Shown in pieces: positions 18,689-27,098 of a stretch of DNA of 64,000 bases. Location of the stretch: positions 868,001-932,000 of the forward strand of contig NZ_JABEPP010000002.1 in the NCBI RefSeq assembly GCF_013044135.1, written 5' to 3'. The notes beneath the pieces were generated by a model. The model made no database searches, was not told the origin of the DNA, and saw only the letters and a program-made list of their open reading frames with translations. This stretch comes from Enterovirga aerilata (GTDB lineage Bacteria > Pseudomonadota > Alphaproteobacteria > Rhizobiales > Beijerinckiaceae). Every line of letters starts with the position of its first letter. Position 1 is the first letter of the stretch. A program made the translations under genes and the position numbers.

Positions 18689-19363
18689 TCAGGCTTCGGC
18701 CTTCGGTCCGGCTTCGACGAGATATCCGAGGCCGCGCACCGTCTGGATCAGATCGACCCCGAGCTTCTTGCGCAGCCGGCCGACGAAGACCTCGATCGTG
18801 TTCGAGTCGCGGTCGAAATCCTGGTCGTAGAGATGCTCGGTCAGCTCTCCGCGCGAGACGATGCGGCCGGAATGGTGCATGAGGTAGGACAGCAGCCGGT
18901 ATTCGTGCGAGGTGAGCTTCACGGGCGTGCCGTTCACGCTGACGCGGCCGGACCGGGTGTCCAGCCGCACGGAGCCCGCCACGAGCTCGCTCGTCGCGTG
19001 ACCGGTGGAGCGGCGGAGCAGCGCGCGGATGCGGGCGAGCAGCTCCTCCATGTGGAAGGGCTTTGCCACATAATCGTCCGCCCCCGCATCGAAGCCCTGG
19101 ACCTTGTCGCTCCAGCGGTCGCGCGCCGTCAGGATCAGGACCGGCATCTTGCGCCCGGCCCGGCGCCAGTTCGTCAGAACGGAGACGCCGTCGATCCCCG
19201 GCAGCCCGAGGTCCAGGATGACAGCGTCGTAGGGCTCGGTTTCGCCGAGGAACTGTCCTTCCTCGCCGTCATAGGCCTTGTCGACCGCGTAGCCGGCATC
19301 GCTCAGCGCAGCCGCCACTTGCCGGTTCAGGTTGCGATCGTCTTCGACGAGGAGGAGACGCAC
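18689..19363 (-). CDS. OmpR-family response regulator
   Basis: 224 residues from the GTG at 19363. The receiver domain has the acidic pocket VEDD, phospho-acceptor Asp51 in ILDLGLPGIDG, Thr in LTARD and Lys in AKPFH. A winged-helix DNA-binding domain follows (LTSHEYRLLSYLMHH, NTIEVFVGRLRKKLG). An open frame further upstream runs into the PepSY gene in another frame and lacks any conserved sequence, so the GTG start directly before RLLLVEDD is chosen. It is paired with the kinase 4 bases downstream. Confidence 0.92.
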   Translation of the reverse strand: MRLLLVEDDRNLNRQVAAALSDAGYAVDKAYDGEEGQFLGETEPYDAVILDLGLPGIDGVSVLTNWRRAGRKMPVLILTARDRWSDKVQGFDAGADDYVAKPFHMEELLARIRALLRRSTGHATSELVAGSVRLDTRSGRVSVNGTPVKLTSHEYRLLSYLMHHSGRIVSRGELTEHLYDQDFDRDSNTIEVFVGRLRKKLGVDLIQTVRGLGYLVEAGPKAEA

Positions 19364-19377
19364 GGGGGCCTTCGGGA

Positions 19378-19692
19378 TCAGTGGACTGTCTTGACCTTGC
19401 CGGAGGGCGCGTCGACCGTCACCCGTACGACCCGGCCATCTCTGGTCAGCAGAACTATACGATATACGAGCGCGTCGGGCTCGCGGCAGAGGGACGCCCG
19501 GAGAATCTCGGAATCGGGCACGGCCCGGCGCACATGCACGAGCGCCTCGCTCGGAGCGACGACCTCGTGCGCGGCCACGACCTCCACCGTGTCGCCCGGC
19601 GACAGGCAAGGCGGCTCGGCAGCCCGGTCGGCGGCCCGGGCGGACGGGGAGCCGAGAGCGGCGAGGATCGTGCCGATGAGGGCGCGGCGCAT
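19378..19692 (-). CDS. Secreted PepSY-domain protein
   Basis: 104 residues. A short signal peptide (to about ARAADRA) is followed by one small domain ending YRIVLLTRDGRVVRVTVDA and SGKVKTVH, the pattern of PepSY modules. PepSY proteins inhibit proteases or modulate sensor kinases. The gene ends 14 bases before the response regulator and belongs to the same reverse unit, which supports a role in sensing by the linked kinase. Confidence 0.8.
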   Translation of the reverse strand: MRRALIGTILAALGSPSARAADRAAEPPCLSPGDTVEVVAAHEVVAPSEALVHVRRAVPDSEILRASLCREPDALVYRIVLLTRDGRVVRVTVDAPSGKVKTVH

Positions 19693-19740
19693 GACGAAGG
19701 CTCGCGCCGCGCCCCTGAACTCACCGTGAATGCGGCCGGC

Positions 19741-19959
19741 TCACTTCGCGGTGGGCGCGATCTGGCTGGTGGCGCGGAGCCGGAAATAGGTCGAGGCGAG
19801 GAAGCTCAGGCCCGCCACGATCTGGGACAGAGCTTCGGCGAGGCCGCTCTGATCCAGGCTTCCCGTCTGCACCCCGAGCGCGCCGAGGGCGAGCGAGCCG
19901 AGGCCGACGACGTTTGCCCAGACGGTCCGGCTGGCCAGCATGCTCTTTGTGTCGGTCAT
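19741..19959 (-). CDS. Possible internally started holin-like protein
   Basis: This is the C-terminal 72 residues of the endolysin frame, beginning at an internal ATG (MTDTKSMLASRTVWANVV). The sequence AGGAGA stands 8 bases before it, a better ribosome site than most starts in this window. The product would be a small membrane protein with two hydrophobic segments, the size and layout of a holin. It may be a separate protein, or the scar of two genes joined by loss of a stop codon. This is inference; no direct evidence of internal translation exists. Confidence 0.45.
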   Translation of the reverse strand: MTDTKSMLASRTVWANVVGLGSLALGALGVQTGSLDQSGLAEALSQIVAGLSFLASTYFRLRATSQIAPTAK

Positions 19960-20535
19960 GGTCTGGTTCTCCTCTCTCGGTTGCAAATCTGCGATCGCGG
20001 CGATGGGGCCGGCGGGAGCTCGCGCAGCGGCGGCGAGCGCCGCCGCCTCGACCCGGGTGGTGCGCGAGGTCCAGCCGCGCCCGAAGACCGGCCAGGTCGA
20101 GAGCGTGCGCAGGAAGCGCAGCCGCTCGCGGGTGAGCGCCCGGATGGCGTAGGACGGCACGGCGGCGCGCGCCGCTGCCAGCGTGACGGGACCGATCCTG
20201 CCGTCGGGAGCCGTGCCGAGCACCGTCTGCAGCGTCCGGATGGCGCGTCCGGGGCCGGAATTCACGGCGAAGTCGAAGACCGCCAGGTCGAGCCCGGCCG
20301 GAAGCTCGTCTCCGCGAACGGCCTTCCAGTAGAGCCGGCGGTAGATCGAGCCCGCTTCCGCACGAGTCAGAGCCTTGACCTCGGCGACCGTCACGGGCCG
20401 CCCCCGCGCCTTGGCCAGCGTGGCGCGGGTGATCCCGAGATTCGTCGCCCCGCCGGGGTCGTTCGGATGGTTCGCGAAGCCGCCTTCCAGCTCGAGGACG
20501 AGCGCGAGCGCCCGGTCGAATGTGTCCGCCGCCAT
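19741..20535 (-). CDS. GTA-linked endolysin of GH108 type fused to a holin-like membrane tail
   Basis: 264 residues. Residues 1 to about 180 form a GH108-type muramidase: the Glu in ALVLELEGGFANHP followed by DPGGATNLGIT, then a peptidoglycan-binding-3 region with FDFAVNSGPGRAI and PDGRIGPVTL. The last 72 residues hold one or two hydrophobic helices (VWANVVGLGSLALGALGV, IVAGLSFLASTYFRL), which is how a separate small holin looks. An internal in-frame ATG at 19959 has its own AGGAGA ribosome site, so both a fused and a free form may be made. It lies at the end of the GTA run and probably releases particles. Confidence 0.8.
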   Translation of the reverse strand: MAADTFDRALALVLELEGGFANHPNDPGGATNLGITRATLAKARGRPVTVAEVKALTRAEAGSIYRRLYWKAVRGDELPAGLDLAVFDFAVNSGPGRAIRTLQTVLGTAPDGRIGPVTLAAARAAVPSYAIRALTRERLRFLRTLSTWPVFGRGWTSRTTRVEAAALAAAARAPAGPIAAIADLQPREENQTMTDTKSMLASRTVWANVVGLGSLALGALGVQTGSLDQSGLAEALSQIVAGLSFLASTYFRLRATSQIAPTAK

Positions 20536-20611
20536 GGTTCCTCCGGGTCGTGATGGCTCATGCCGGCAGCGCCGGCTGGTCGGGTCGCAGGAGCTGGGCT
20601 AGGCTCCAGGG

Positions 20612-20782
20612 ATGACCTGGATCGTCTCCCTCGTCGCGCTTCTGGCCGTGCTCTTCCTGGTGGGACGCGGCATGCCGCTGTCGCGCTGGCCGGTCATCAT
20701 CGCGGCTACGCTCGCGGTGATCGTCCTTGTCGTCGCGGCCGAGCAGAGCGGCTGGTGGCCACGCTCCTGGCAGGTCAGGTAG
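20612..20782 (+). CDS. Small membrane protein, unrecognised
   Basis: A 56-residue frame on the forward strand in the 239-base gap between two reverse GTA genes. It starts MTWIVSLVALLAVLFLVGRG, has a second hydrophobic helix (WPVIIAATLAVIVLVVAA) and ends in WWPRSWQVR. Two clean membrane helices separated by a short loop with an Arg argue for a real gene, but the ribosome site is weak. Its last 8 bases overlap the end of the tail-fibre gene. No family is recognised. Confidence 0.5.
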   Translation: MTWIVSLVALLAVLFLVGRGMPLSRWPVIIAATLAVIVLVVAAEQSGWWPRSWQVR

Positions 20783-21887
20783 CGTCTGCCTCGAGAGCCG
20801 CGACCCTCGCGGCGAGGCGCGTCATTCCGGCCGAAAGCTCCAGCACGGCCGCATGGAGGAGCGCCGTGACCTGGTCCGGCCGCAGGCCGAGCTCGCCGTC
20901 CGGGCGGTCCGGCGCGAGGCGGACGACGAGGCCCGCCTCTCCCACCCTGGCACCGAGCGCAGCGAGCCAGGCCTGAGCATTCCAGCCGAAATGGCGGCCG
21001 CTCTCTCCCGACCTCCAGCCGAAGGCGATCGGCGGCGCCTCCCGGAGCAGATCGAGCGCCAGACCGGGATCGAGCGGCTCGACCTCGCGCTTCTGGCGCA
21101 TGTCGGAGGTGCTGACCGTGCCGGTCGCGGCATAGATCGCGGAGAACCGGCGCGTTCCCGTCCCGAGTGAATGCGCATTGTCGCTCGCCGGAGCGATGTT
21201 GCCGGCGACGGTAAGCCGCTCGGAAGGCGCGGAGGTCCCGATCCCGACCTTCCCGTCGGCCTTCACCCGCATCGCCTCGCTCCAGGCGGTGCCGTCGGCC
21301 GAGGTCTTGAGCTGGAGATCGTCGTCGCCGACGAGGCCCAGCTCCGCCCGACCGGAATAGCCGCTCTGGAACAGGACCGACAGCACCTGCGAGGCCGCCT
21401 CCTTGTTCAGCGTGCAGCGCAGGTCGCCCGTCCCGCCCTCGCCGGTGCCGAGCGCGGTCCAGAGGGCCTTGTTGAGCTTGGCCGAGAACGGGTTCGCGGC
21501 ATCCGCGCTCGTGCCGATCCCGAGCCGGGCAAGGTTCTGCAGCGCCGCCGGAACGGCCGGCGCCCAGGCGGCCCCATCGAAGACGAGGAGCACGGCTTCG
21601 TCCGCGGCGAAGCAGAGGAAGCCGGGCTGCGGCGCGTGGAAGGCCCATGCTCCCGCCGAGAACGCCGCGATCTCGCCGGCATGGCCGGCCCAGGCGCCGC
21701 CCGGCGCGGCAGGGACGAGATAGCGGTCGCCCTCGGCGGGCGAGGCGGGCGGCGCGGAAAGGTCGCGGTCGAGGACGGCGCAATGGACGAGGGCATCGAG
21801 CGCGAGCAGCGCCTCGTTGTGAGTGACGTGCTTCTGCGCCTGCGCCGCCGCGAGCAGCGGCAGGCCCAGATTGGGCGTTTCGGACAT
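20775..21887 (-). CDS. GTA-linked tail-fibre protein (DUF2793 plus intramolecular-chaperone-like end)
   Basis: 370 residues from the ATG at 21887. The N-terminal DUF2793 module (MSETPNLGLPLLAAAQAQKH, ALDALVHCAVL, GDRYLVP) is common in tail-fibre genes beside alphaproteobacterial GTAs. A middle beta-rich part (GKVGIGTSAPSERLTVAGN) leads to TSDMRQKREVEPL, the usual start of a peptidase-S74-type self-cleaving chaperone, and a coiled C-terminus (LSAGMTRLAARVAALEA). It starts 13 bases after the g15 gene and so belongs to the same transcript. The likely role is receptor binding. Confidence 0.75.
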   Translation of the reverse strand: MSETPNLGLPLLAAAQAQKHVTHNEALLALDALVHCAVLDRDLSAPPASPAEGDRYLVPAAPGGAWAGHAGEIAAFSAGAWAFHAPQPGFLCFAADEAVLLVFDGAAWAPAVPAALQNLARLGIGTSADAANPFSAKLNKALWTALGTGEGGTGDLRCTLNKEAASQVLSVLFQSGYSGRAELGLVGDDDLQLKTSADGTAWSEAMRVKADGKVGIGTSAPSERLTVAGNIAPASDNAHSLGTGTRRFSAIYAATGTVSTSDMRQKREVEPLDPGLALDLLREAPPIAFGWRSGESGRHFGWNAQAWLAALGARVGEAGLVVRLAPDRPDGELGLRPDQVTALLHAAVLELSAGMTRLAARVAALEADAT

Positions 21888-21900
21888 GATCGTTCCCGGC

Positions 21901-24900
21901 TCAGTGGATCGGAAGGACGGCCTCGGCCGCAAAGCCCGGCCCGATTGCGGCGCTCACCTGTGCGACGCGGACGGACAGCGTGGCCTGCGCCGCGCCGAAA
22001 TCGGCGATCTCGTCGCTCGCCGCGTAGAGCGCCGAGGTTGTTGATGCCTCGATCCCGCGCAGCACCGCCGCGCCGCTCATGACCTCCAGCCGGTACGCCT
22101 CGCGCTCCTCCGCTAGCGGCACCTCGGCGAGCTCCCAATTGTCGCCGCCCTGCCGCGTGCGCCGGATCCAGCTGATCCGGACGCCCTCCGGCTCGCGCCG
22201 GGCGCGCAGATGCACAGGCGCGAACGGAGCGAGCGCCGTTCCGCCGGCGGTCGCGGCGAGCTGGACGCAGCTCGGATCCCCGTGATCCCGGCCGGCCGGG
22301 CCGACCCGGTAGAGGCAGCCTCTCCCGAGATCGCCCGGGTGGAGCGCGACGGGCAGGAGCGCCTCGTCGAGCCGGACGATGGGGGCGCCGGCGGGAACCG
22401 TCCGGAGCGCCAGGCGCTCGGTTCCCCCGAGCCCGCGGAGCAGGCCCGAGAGACGGTAGCGCCTGGGGCCGGTCATCTCGGCGAAGGCCGCCGAGATGAC
22501 CTCCCAGGCGCCCTCCGGCCCGCGCAGTGCGAAAAGGCTCTCAGAGCCGAGCGCCCGCGCCTCGCCGACGGAGCTCAGCGCGGCCGCCGAGAACTCGGCA
22601 TCGATCGTGGTCCCGCGATCGAACAGCCAGACCGGACCGGGCGGCACGGGGGCGAGCGTCCGGCCGATCACGGCCGGCAGCTCGGCCACGCCGTGGAGCG
22701 AGAAGCTGGCGCCGCCATCGAGAGACCGCCAGACCGCAGCCGCGCCCGGCCAGGGCTCGGCCGCGACCGCGAGATGCTGGAGCGGCGTCGGTTCCCCGCC
22801 GGCCGCCGGCAGGTCGAGCAGCAACGCCGCGGGCCTGCCCGCAATGGGGGGCGGCTGCGAACGCCGCGGCGGCGAGGATACGGACCGCGCCGTGACGGCG
22901 AATACCGCGGGATCGACCTCGCGCGTTTCGACCCGGCGCACCGGGCCGTCCGCGATCCGCACCACACGGTGGAGCACCGCGCCGGCCTGTCCCTCGAGCT
23001 CCACGATGTCGCCCGGCTCGAGATCGAGCCGCCGCGGCGAGAGCGCGAAGCGGGCGGTCTCCCGGCCGGCCCATTCGTCCTGGAGCCGGATGTCGGCGAG
23101 GCGCTGCGCCTCCGCCCGACGCGTCACGAGCGCTGCCTCGACGCGGATCTCGCGGCGGCTCGTTCCTGCAAGCCGGCGGGACCCTGCCGCCGCCCGACCA
23201 TACTCGCCTTCGCCATCCGTGAAGCCGAGCTCGACCGAGACCGGGAGTTCCGTTTCCTGTGCCCGCAGGCGGGAGAGGAGCGGTTCCTTGTCCAGCTCCG
23301 AAAGCTCGGCCGCGGCGACGGCCGCCTCGGCCCTGCCGCCCCTGCCCTTCCAGCGGATCGCGCCGCCGCTCGCGACCGCATCGAAGCCGAAGAGCTCGGC
23401 CAAGGGCTCGAGCGCCTGGCGGGCCGACATCGGCCGGTCGAGCACGTAGCCGTCCACGAAGCCGTCGAGCGGGAGGTCCGGCCCGGGGTCGAGGCCGTAC
23501 TCCGTCATGATCGCCTGGACGAGCCGGTCGAGGGGGACGCCCTCGATCCGGCCGGTGATCCAGTGCCCGGCCTGCCAGTTCTGGCCATCCGCCCAGACGA
23601 GGTCGAGATCCGGGAAGGCCGGGAAGGGGCGCGCGTCCCAGGCCCAGACCGACACGCGAGCCGGGTCGATCATGCGCCCGCCATAGAATGGCGAGACCGG
23701 GTTGCCGCCGGAATGGCCCGGCAGCGCCGGATCGAAGCCGGAGAGCATCGCCTCAAGGGCCCGCACCTGCACGAGGTCGTCGCGTGCGCCGCTGGAAAAG
23801 GGCGGGACGGCCGCTTCGATCGATTTCGGATCGGGGAAGACGTTCGGCCCGTTCGGCCCCTTGTCGACGGCCGGAACGCCGATCTCGGTGAGCCAGATCG
23901 GCTTCGACATCGGCAGCCATGACGTCGGCGCGGTTTCGCCCCCATCGACCCGCTCGACATGCGGATTGCTCCACCAGCCCCCGAAATCCTTCGGCCGGAA
24001 GGTCCAGGGCTTGCCGTAGGCGCCGTCGGTGATCGGCATCCTCGCCTGCGCGAGGCGGTCCGCATCGCCGGCGTAGAACCAGTCGAAGCCCTCGCCGGCA
24101 TGGAGGCGGGACCGCAGATAGTCGCGATCGTAGACGCTGCGGGCGAGCGCCGAGTCGGCGTTCGCCGGCCCGTCGCGCCAGTCGGAGAGCGGCGCGTAGT
24201 GGTCGATCCCGACCGCATCGATCGCCGGATCGGCCCAGAGCGGGTCGAGTGGGAAGCGGACTTCGGCGCCGCCATCGAGGACATGCGCGCCGTATTCCGT
24301 CCAGTCCGCCGCATAGGTGATGCGGGTCGCGGGCCCGAGCCTGTCGCGCACCTCGCCGGCGAGCGCGCGAAGCTGGCCGACGGCCGGGTAGGCGCCCGGC
24401 GCGGAGCGCACCCGCGTCAGGCCGACGAGCTCGGAGCCGATCACGAACCCGTCCACGCCTCCCGCCTCTGCCGCGAGGTCGGCATAGTGGCGGACGAGGC
24501 GGCGCAGGCCCCACCCCTCCGGTGGACCGAAGAAGGTCTCGACCTGCTCCGCCGCCGCCGGGGTCAGGTCGACGCTGCCCGGCCGGCCGGGGGCGGGCGC
24601 GCAGGTGATCCGCCCGCGCCAGGGATAGGGAGGCTGCCCGGCCTCGCCGGTCCGCGGGTCGGGCAGGTCGTTCCCGGGCGGCACATCCATCATGACGAAG
24701 GGGTAGAGCGTGACCGCGAGCCCCCGCCCCTTCAGGTCCTCGATGAGCCGGACGACGCTCGCGTCGGACGGCGTGCCGCCATAGGCGGGGCGGCCCCCGG
24801 CCTGGCTCACGGCGCGCGCCTCCGTCCGGACGAGGCCCGCGACGCTCCATTCCGTCCCGGAGGTCGTCTTGTCCGCCGTCTCGATCCGGGGCGCGATCGT

Positions 24901-25770
24901 GCAATGGCCGGCCCGCAGGTCGTCGCCGAACCACGAGACCACGAGCGAGACATGCTCCAGGTTCGGGCAGAGCGCCTGAACCTGGTCGAGCGACGCCGCG
25001 ACATCCGTCGCCTGCTGGAACTGGTGCGCGTTCTCCGGCGCCGAGTGTCCGAGCCCGAGCTCGCGCCGGGTCGGAACCGTCTCGTAGGCGAACTCGCCCG
25101 CGCCCGGGATCAGGCAGACGGAGCGGATCATCTGCCGCAGCCCGTCCATCGGCCGCACGACCTCGAAGGTCAGTTGCGGAACGCGGTTCCCGAACTCGGC
25201 GAGGGGCAGCCTCTCGAAGACCACATAGGCGAGGCCGCGATAGGCCGGCGCGTTCTCCGCGCCCTCCTTGGCCACGATCAGCGGGTCGGGAAGCTGGTCC
25301 TCCGTGCCGCGATGCACCCGCATCGCGAGCGCGGTCTGGTCGATCTCGCGCCCATCCGCCCAGATCCGGCGGACGAAGGCGATCGGCCCCTCGCAGAGCC
25401 CGACCGCAAGATTCGCGTGATACGCGTAGGTCGTCGTCACGGTCGTGGTCGCGCGCCGGGAGGAGCCGAGGCTCTTGCCGCCGCGACTCGTCTGGCGCTC
25501 GGTCGCCGTGTTCGCCACCTCCTCGAACCGCGTCGCCCAGATGAGCTGTCCGCCGATCCTCGAGCGGCCGTAGACGCGCGGGATGGGGGCGCCCTCGGTC
25601 GAGGCGAGCCCGTTCATCTCGGTGAGGCGCGGGCCCTCCACCACGCGGGTCGTGCTGCGCCCGCCGCCCCCCGCGATCGCACCAGCGAGCAGCCCGCCGA
25701 GATAGCTTGTGCCGGCATTGACCAGCCCGCCGATCGCCGCGTCGGCGGCCTGGAGAACCAGCGTCGTCAT
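21901..25770 (-). CDS. GTA g15 megatron protein with TIM-barrel-like domain
   Basis: 1289 residues, close to the 1304 of the Rhodobacter capsulatus GTA protein. The N-terminus is a hydrophobic, Gly-rich segment (NAGTSYLGGLLAGAIAGGGG) followed by PRVYGRSRIGGQLIW. A GTA TIM-barrel-like domain lies in the middle (GVDGFVIGSELVGLTRVR, ITYAADWTEYGAH, WLTEIGVPAVDKGPNGPNVF), then phage-tail-3-type beta domains. In R. capsulatus this protein forms the tail tip through which DNA leaves. The ATG overlaps the stop of the NlpC/P60 gene by 4 bases. An open frame beyond 25770 is not conserved. Confidence 0.93.
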   Translation of the reverse strand: MTTLVLQAADAAIGGLVNAGTSYLGGLLAGAIAGGGGRSTTRVVEGPRLTEMNGLASTEGAPIPRVYGRSRIGGQLIWATRFEEVANTATERQTSRGGKSLGSSRRATTTVTTTYAYHANLAVGLCEGPIAFVRRIWADGREIDQTALAMRVHRGTEDQLPDPLIVAKEGAENAPAYRGLAYVVFERLPLAEFGNRVPQLTFEVVRPMDGLRQMIRSVCLIPGAGEFAYETVPTRRELGLGHSAPENAHQFQQATDVAASLDQVQALCPNLEHVSLVVSWFGDDLRAGHCTIAPRIETADKTTSGTEWSVAGLVRTEARAVSQAGGRPAYGGTPSDASVVRLIEDLKGRGLAVTLYPFVMMDVPPGNDLPDPRTGEAGQPPYPWRGRITCAPAPGRPGSVDLTPAAAEQVETFFGPPEGWGLRRLVRHYADLAAEAGGVDGFVIGSELVGLTRVRSAPGAYPAVGQLRALAGEVRDRLGPATRITYAADWTEYGAHVLDGGAEVRFPLDPLWADPAIDAVGIDHYAPLSDWRDGPANADSALARSVYDRDYLRSRLHAGEGFDWFYAGDADRLAQARMPITDGAYGKPWTFRPKDFGGWWSNPHVERVDGGETAPTSWLPMSKPIWLTEIGVPAVDKGPNGPNVFPDPKSIEAAVPPFSSGARDDLVQVRALEAMLSGFDPALPGHSGGNPVSPFYGGRMIDPARVSVWAWDARPFPAFPDLDLVWADGQNWQAGHWITGRIEGVPLDRLVQAIMTEYGLDPGPDLPLDGFVDGYVLDRPMSARQALEPLAELFGFDAVASGGAIRWKGRGGRAEAAVAAAELSELDKEPLLSRLRAQETELPVSVELGFTDGEGEYGRAAAGSRRLAGTSRREIRVEAALVTRRAEAQRLADIRLQDEWAGRETARFALSPRRLDLEPGDIVELEGQAGAVLHRVVRIADGPVRRVETREVDPAVFAVTARSVSSPPRRSQPPPIAGRPAALLLDLPAAGGEPTPLQHLAVAAEPWPGAAAVWRSLDGGASFSLHGVAELPAVIGRTLAPVPPGPVWLFDRGTTIDAEFSAAALSSVGEARALGSESLFALRGPEGAWEVISAAFAEMTGPRRYRLSGLLRGLGGTERLALRTVPAGAPIVRLDEALLPVALHPGDLGRGCLYRVGPAGRDHGDPSCVQLAATAGGTALAPFAPVHLRARREPEGVRISWIRRTRQGGDNWELAEVPLAEEREAYRLEVMSGAAVLRGIEASTTSALYAASDEIADFGAAQATLSVRVAQVSAAIGPGFAAEAVLPIH

Positions 25771-26198
25771 GGCTCGGCTCCGGGGAAGGAGAAGATCGCC
25801 GCGAGATGGCGGTCCCACCAGGGCGCGATCGCGACCTCCGCGACCGACGCGCCGTCATGCGCATGGACCATCGTGCCCTCGCCCGTCGCGATCGCGCAGT
25901 GCTTCGCCGGCAGGTGGTTTCGCCAGCGGAAGAAGAGGACGTCGCCCGCCTGCCAGCAGCGCCCCCGGACCGGCACGAGGTACCGGCCCGCCGCCCCCAG
26001 CAGGGCCTCGCGGCCGGACGCCTCCGCCCAGTCCCGCGAATAGGGCGGCGCCCTTTCCGGCTCGGCGCCGACCGTTTCGCGCCAAAGGCCGCGGAGCAGG
26101 CCGAGGCAGTCGCAGCCCACGCCCTTCAGCGATGCCTGATGCCGGTAGGGAGTGCCGATCCAGCCCCGCGCGGCCAGGACGATCTCCGCCCGCTTCAT
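25767..26198 (-). CDS. GTA g14 NlpC/P60-family cell-wall peptidase
   Basis: 143 residues. It begins MKRAEIVLAARGWIGTPYRH; the catalytic Cys is in GVGCDCLGLL and the His in GEGTMVHAHD. In R. capsulatus this tail protein cuts peptidoglycan so that the tail can reach the inner membrane of the recipient. Its ATG overlaps the g13 stop and its own stop overlaps the g15 start, both as ATGA, so translation is probably coupled along the chain. Confidence 0.92.
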   Translation of the reverse strand: MKRAEIVLAARGWIGTPYRHQASLKGVGCDCLGLLRGLWRETVGAEPERAPPYSRDWAEASGREALLGAAGRYLVPVRGRCWQAGDVLFFRWRNHLPAKHCAIATGEGTMVHAHDGASVAEVAIAPWWDRHLAAIFSFPGAEP

Positions 26199-27088
26199 CT
26201 GAACAGGCTCCCGCCGTCGAAGACGCCCGTACCGGCGGTCGCGACCTTCAGGACGAAGTCGTTGCCCGGCATGTGCGGGAAACCGCGATGGTTGATGACG
26301 TTGTCGAACTTGCCCCGGCAGGTCGACAGCCGCTTGTCGCAGCCGGCCGAGACGCGGAACGCGTCGCCGGGCGAGACCGCGGCCGGCATGCGCCGCCACA
26401 GGTCGAGCTCCGCCCGGCTCCCGACGACCCGATGCGCCTTCACCTCGACGGCGTCGCCGGCATTCGCGCCCGAGAGCCAGACGAGGCGCCCGGCCGTGAA
26501 CCAGTCCGCCGCATAAGCGGCGAGAGCGCCCGCCGCGAGGCTCAGAGCGCCGTCCGTGGTCTCCACGGCAGCCTCGGCCGTGTAGGCGGCCGAGGACAGG
26601 TCGACCCGGCAGCGCCCGTCGCCCAGATCGGCCGAACAGGTCGCGCGGTAGGTCAGCCCGCGCTCCTCGTCGAGGCGGTGCATCGGCCCGCGCAGCTCCG
26701 CCACGAAGGCGCCGTCCTCGCGCCGGATCTCCCCGATCGAGAACATGTCCGTCAGGAGCCGCGCCTCGGGAGCGGCCCAGTTCACGATCCAGGTCTCGAC
26801 TTTCGCGTCGTCGTAGCGCCCGGCCAGGATGTCGGCCTCGGTCAGCCCGGCGGAGACGAGGGCGCCAGCGACCTCCCCGCCCCCGATTGCGAAGCCGAGC
26901 TCGGCGCCCGCCTCCGCGGCCTCGAGTCCGGTCCGCGCCGCGAATGTGGTGCCGTCGAAGGCGAGATCGCGATCGTGGTCGGTGAAGCCGAAAACCGCGC
27001 CGTCGCGGCGCGTGAGGCGCCAGGCGCGGCAGAGCGTGGTCGCGCCCTCGCCGAGATGCGCGGCGAGCGCGGGCGGTATGGTGCGCAT
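26195..27088 (-). CDS. GTA g13 hub protein (DUF2163, phage BR0599-like C-terminus)
   Basis: 297 residues. DUF2163 begins at the N-terminus (TLCRAWRLTRRDG, GFTDHDRDLAFDG). The C-terminal domain has four cysteines (YRATC, GDGRC, AGCDKR, LSTC) followed by GKFDNVINHRGFPHMPGND. Four cysteines in this setting match the iron-sulfur site of lambda gpL and GTA hub proteins; the cluster itself is inferred. The gene sits between g12 and the peptidase gene, as in R. capsulatus. Confidence 0.92.
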   Translation of the reverse strand: MRTIPPALAAHLGEGATTLCRAWRLTRRDGAVFGFTDHDRDLAFDGTTFAARTGLEAAEAGAELGFAIGGGEVAGALVSAGLTEADILAGRYDDAKVETWIVNWAAPEARLLTDMFSIGEIRREDGAFVAELRGPMHRLDEERGLTYRATCSADLGDGRCRVDLSSAAYTAEAAVETTDGALSLAAGALAAYAADWFTAGRLVWLSGANAGDAVEVKAHRVVGSRAELDLWRRMPAAVSPGDAFRVSAGCDKRLSTCRGKFDNVINHRGFPHMPGNDFVLKVATAGTGVFDGGSLFR

Positions 27089-27098
27089 CGGCGAGGCC

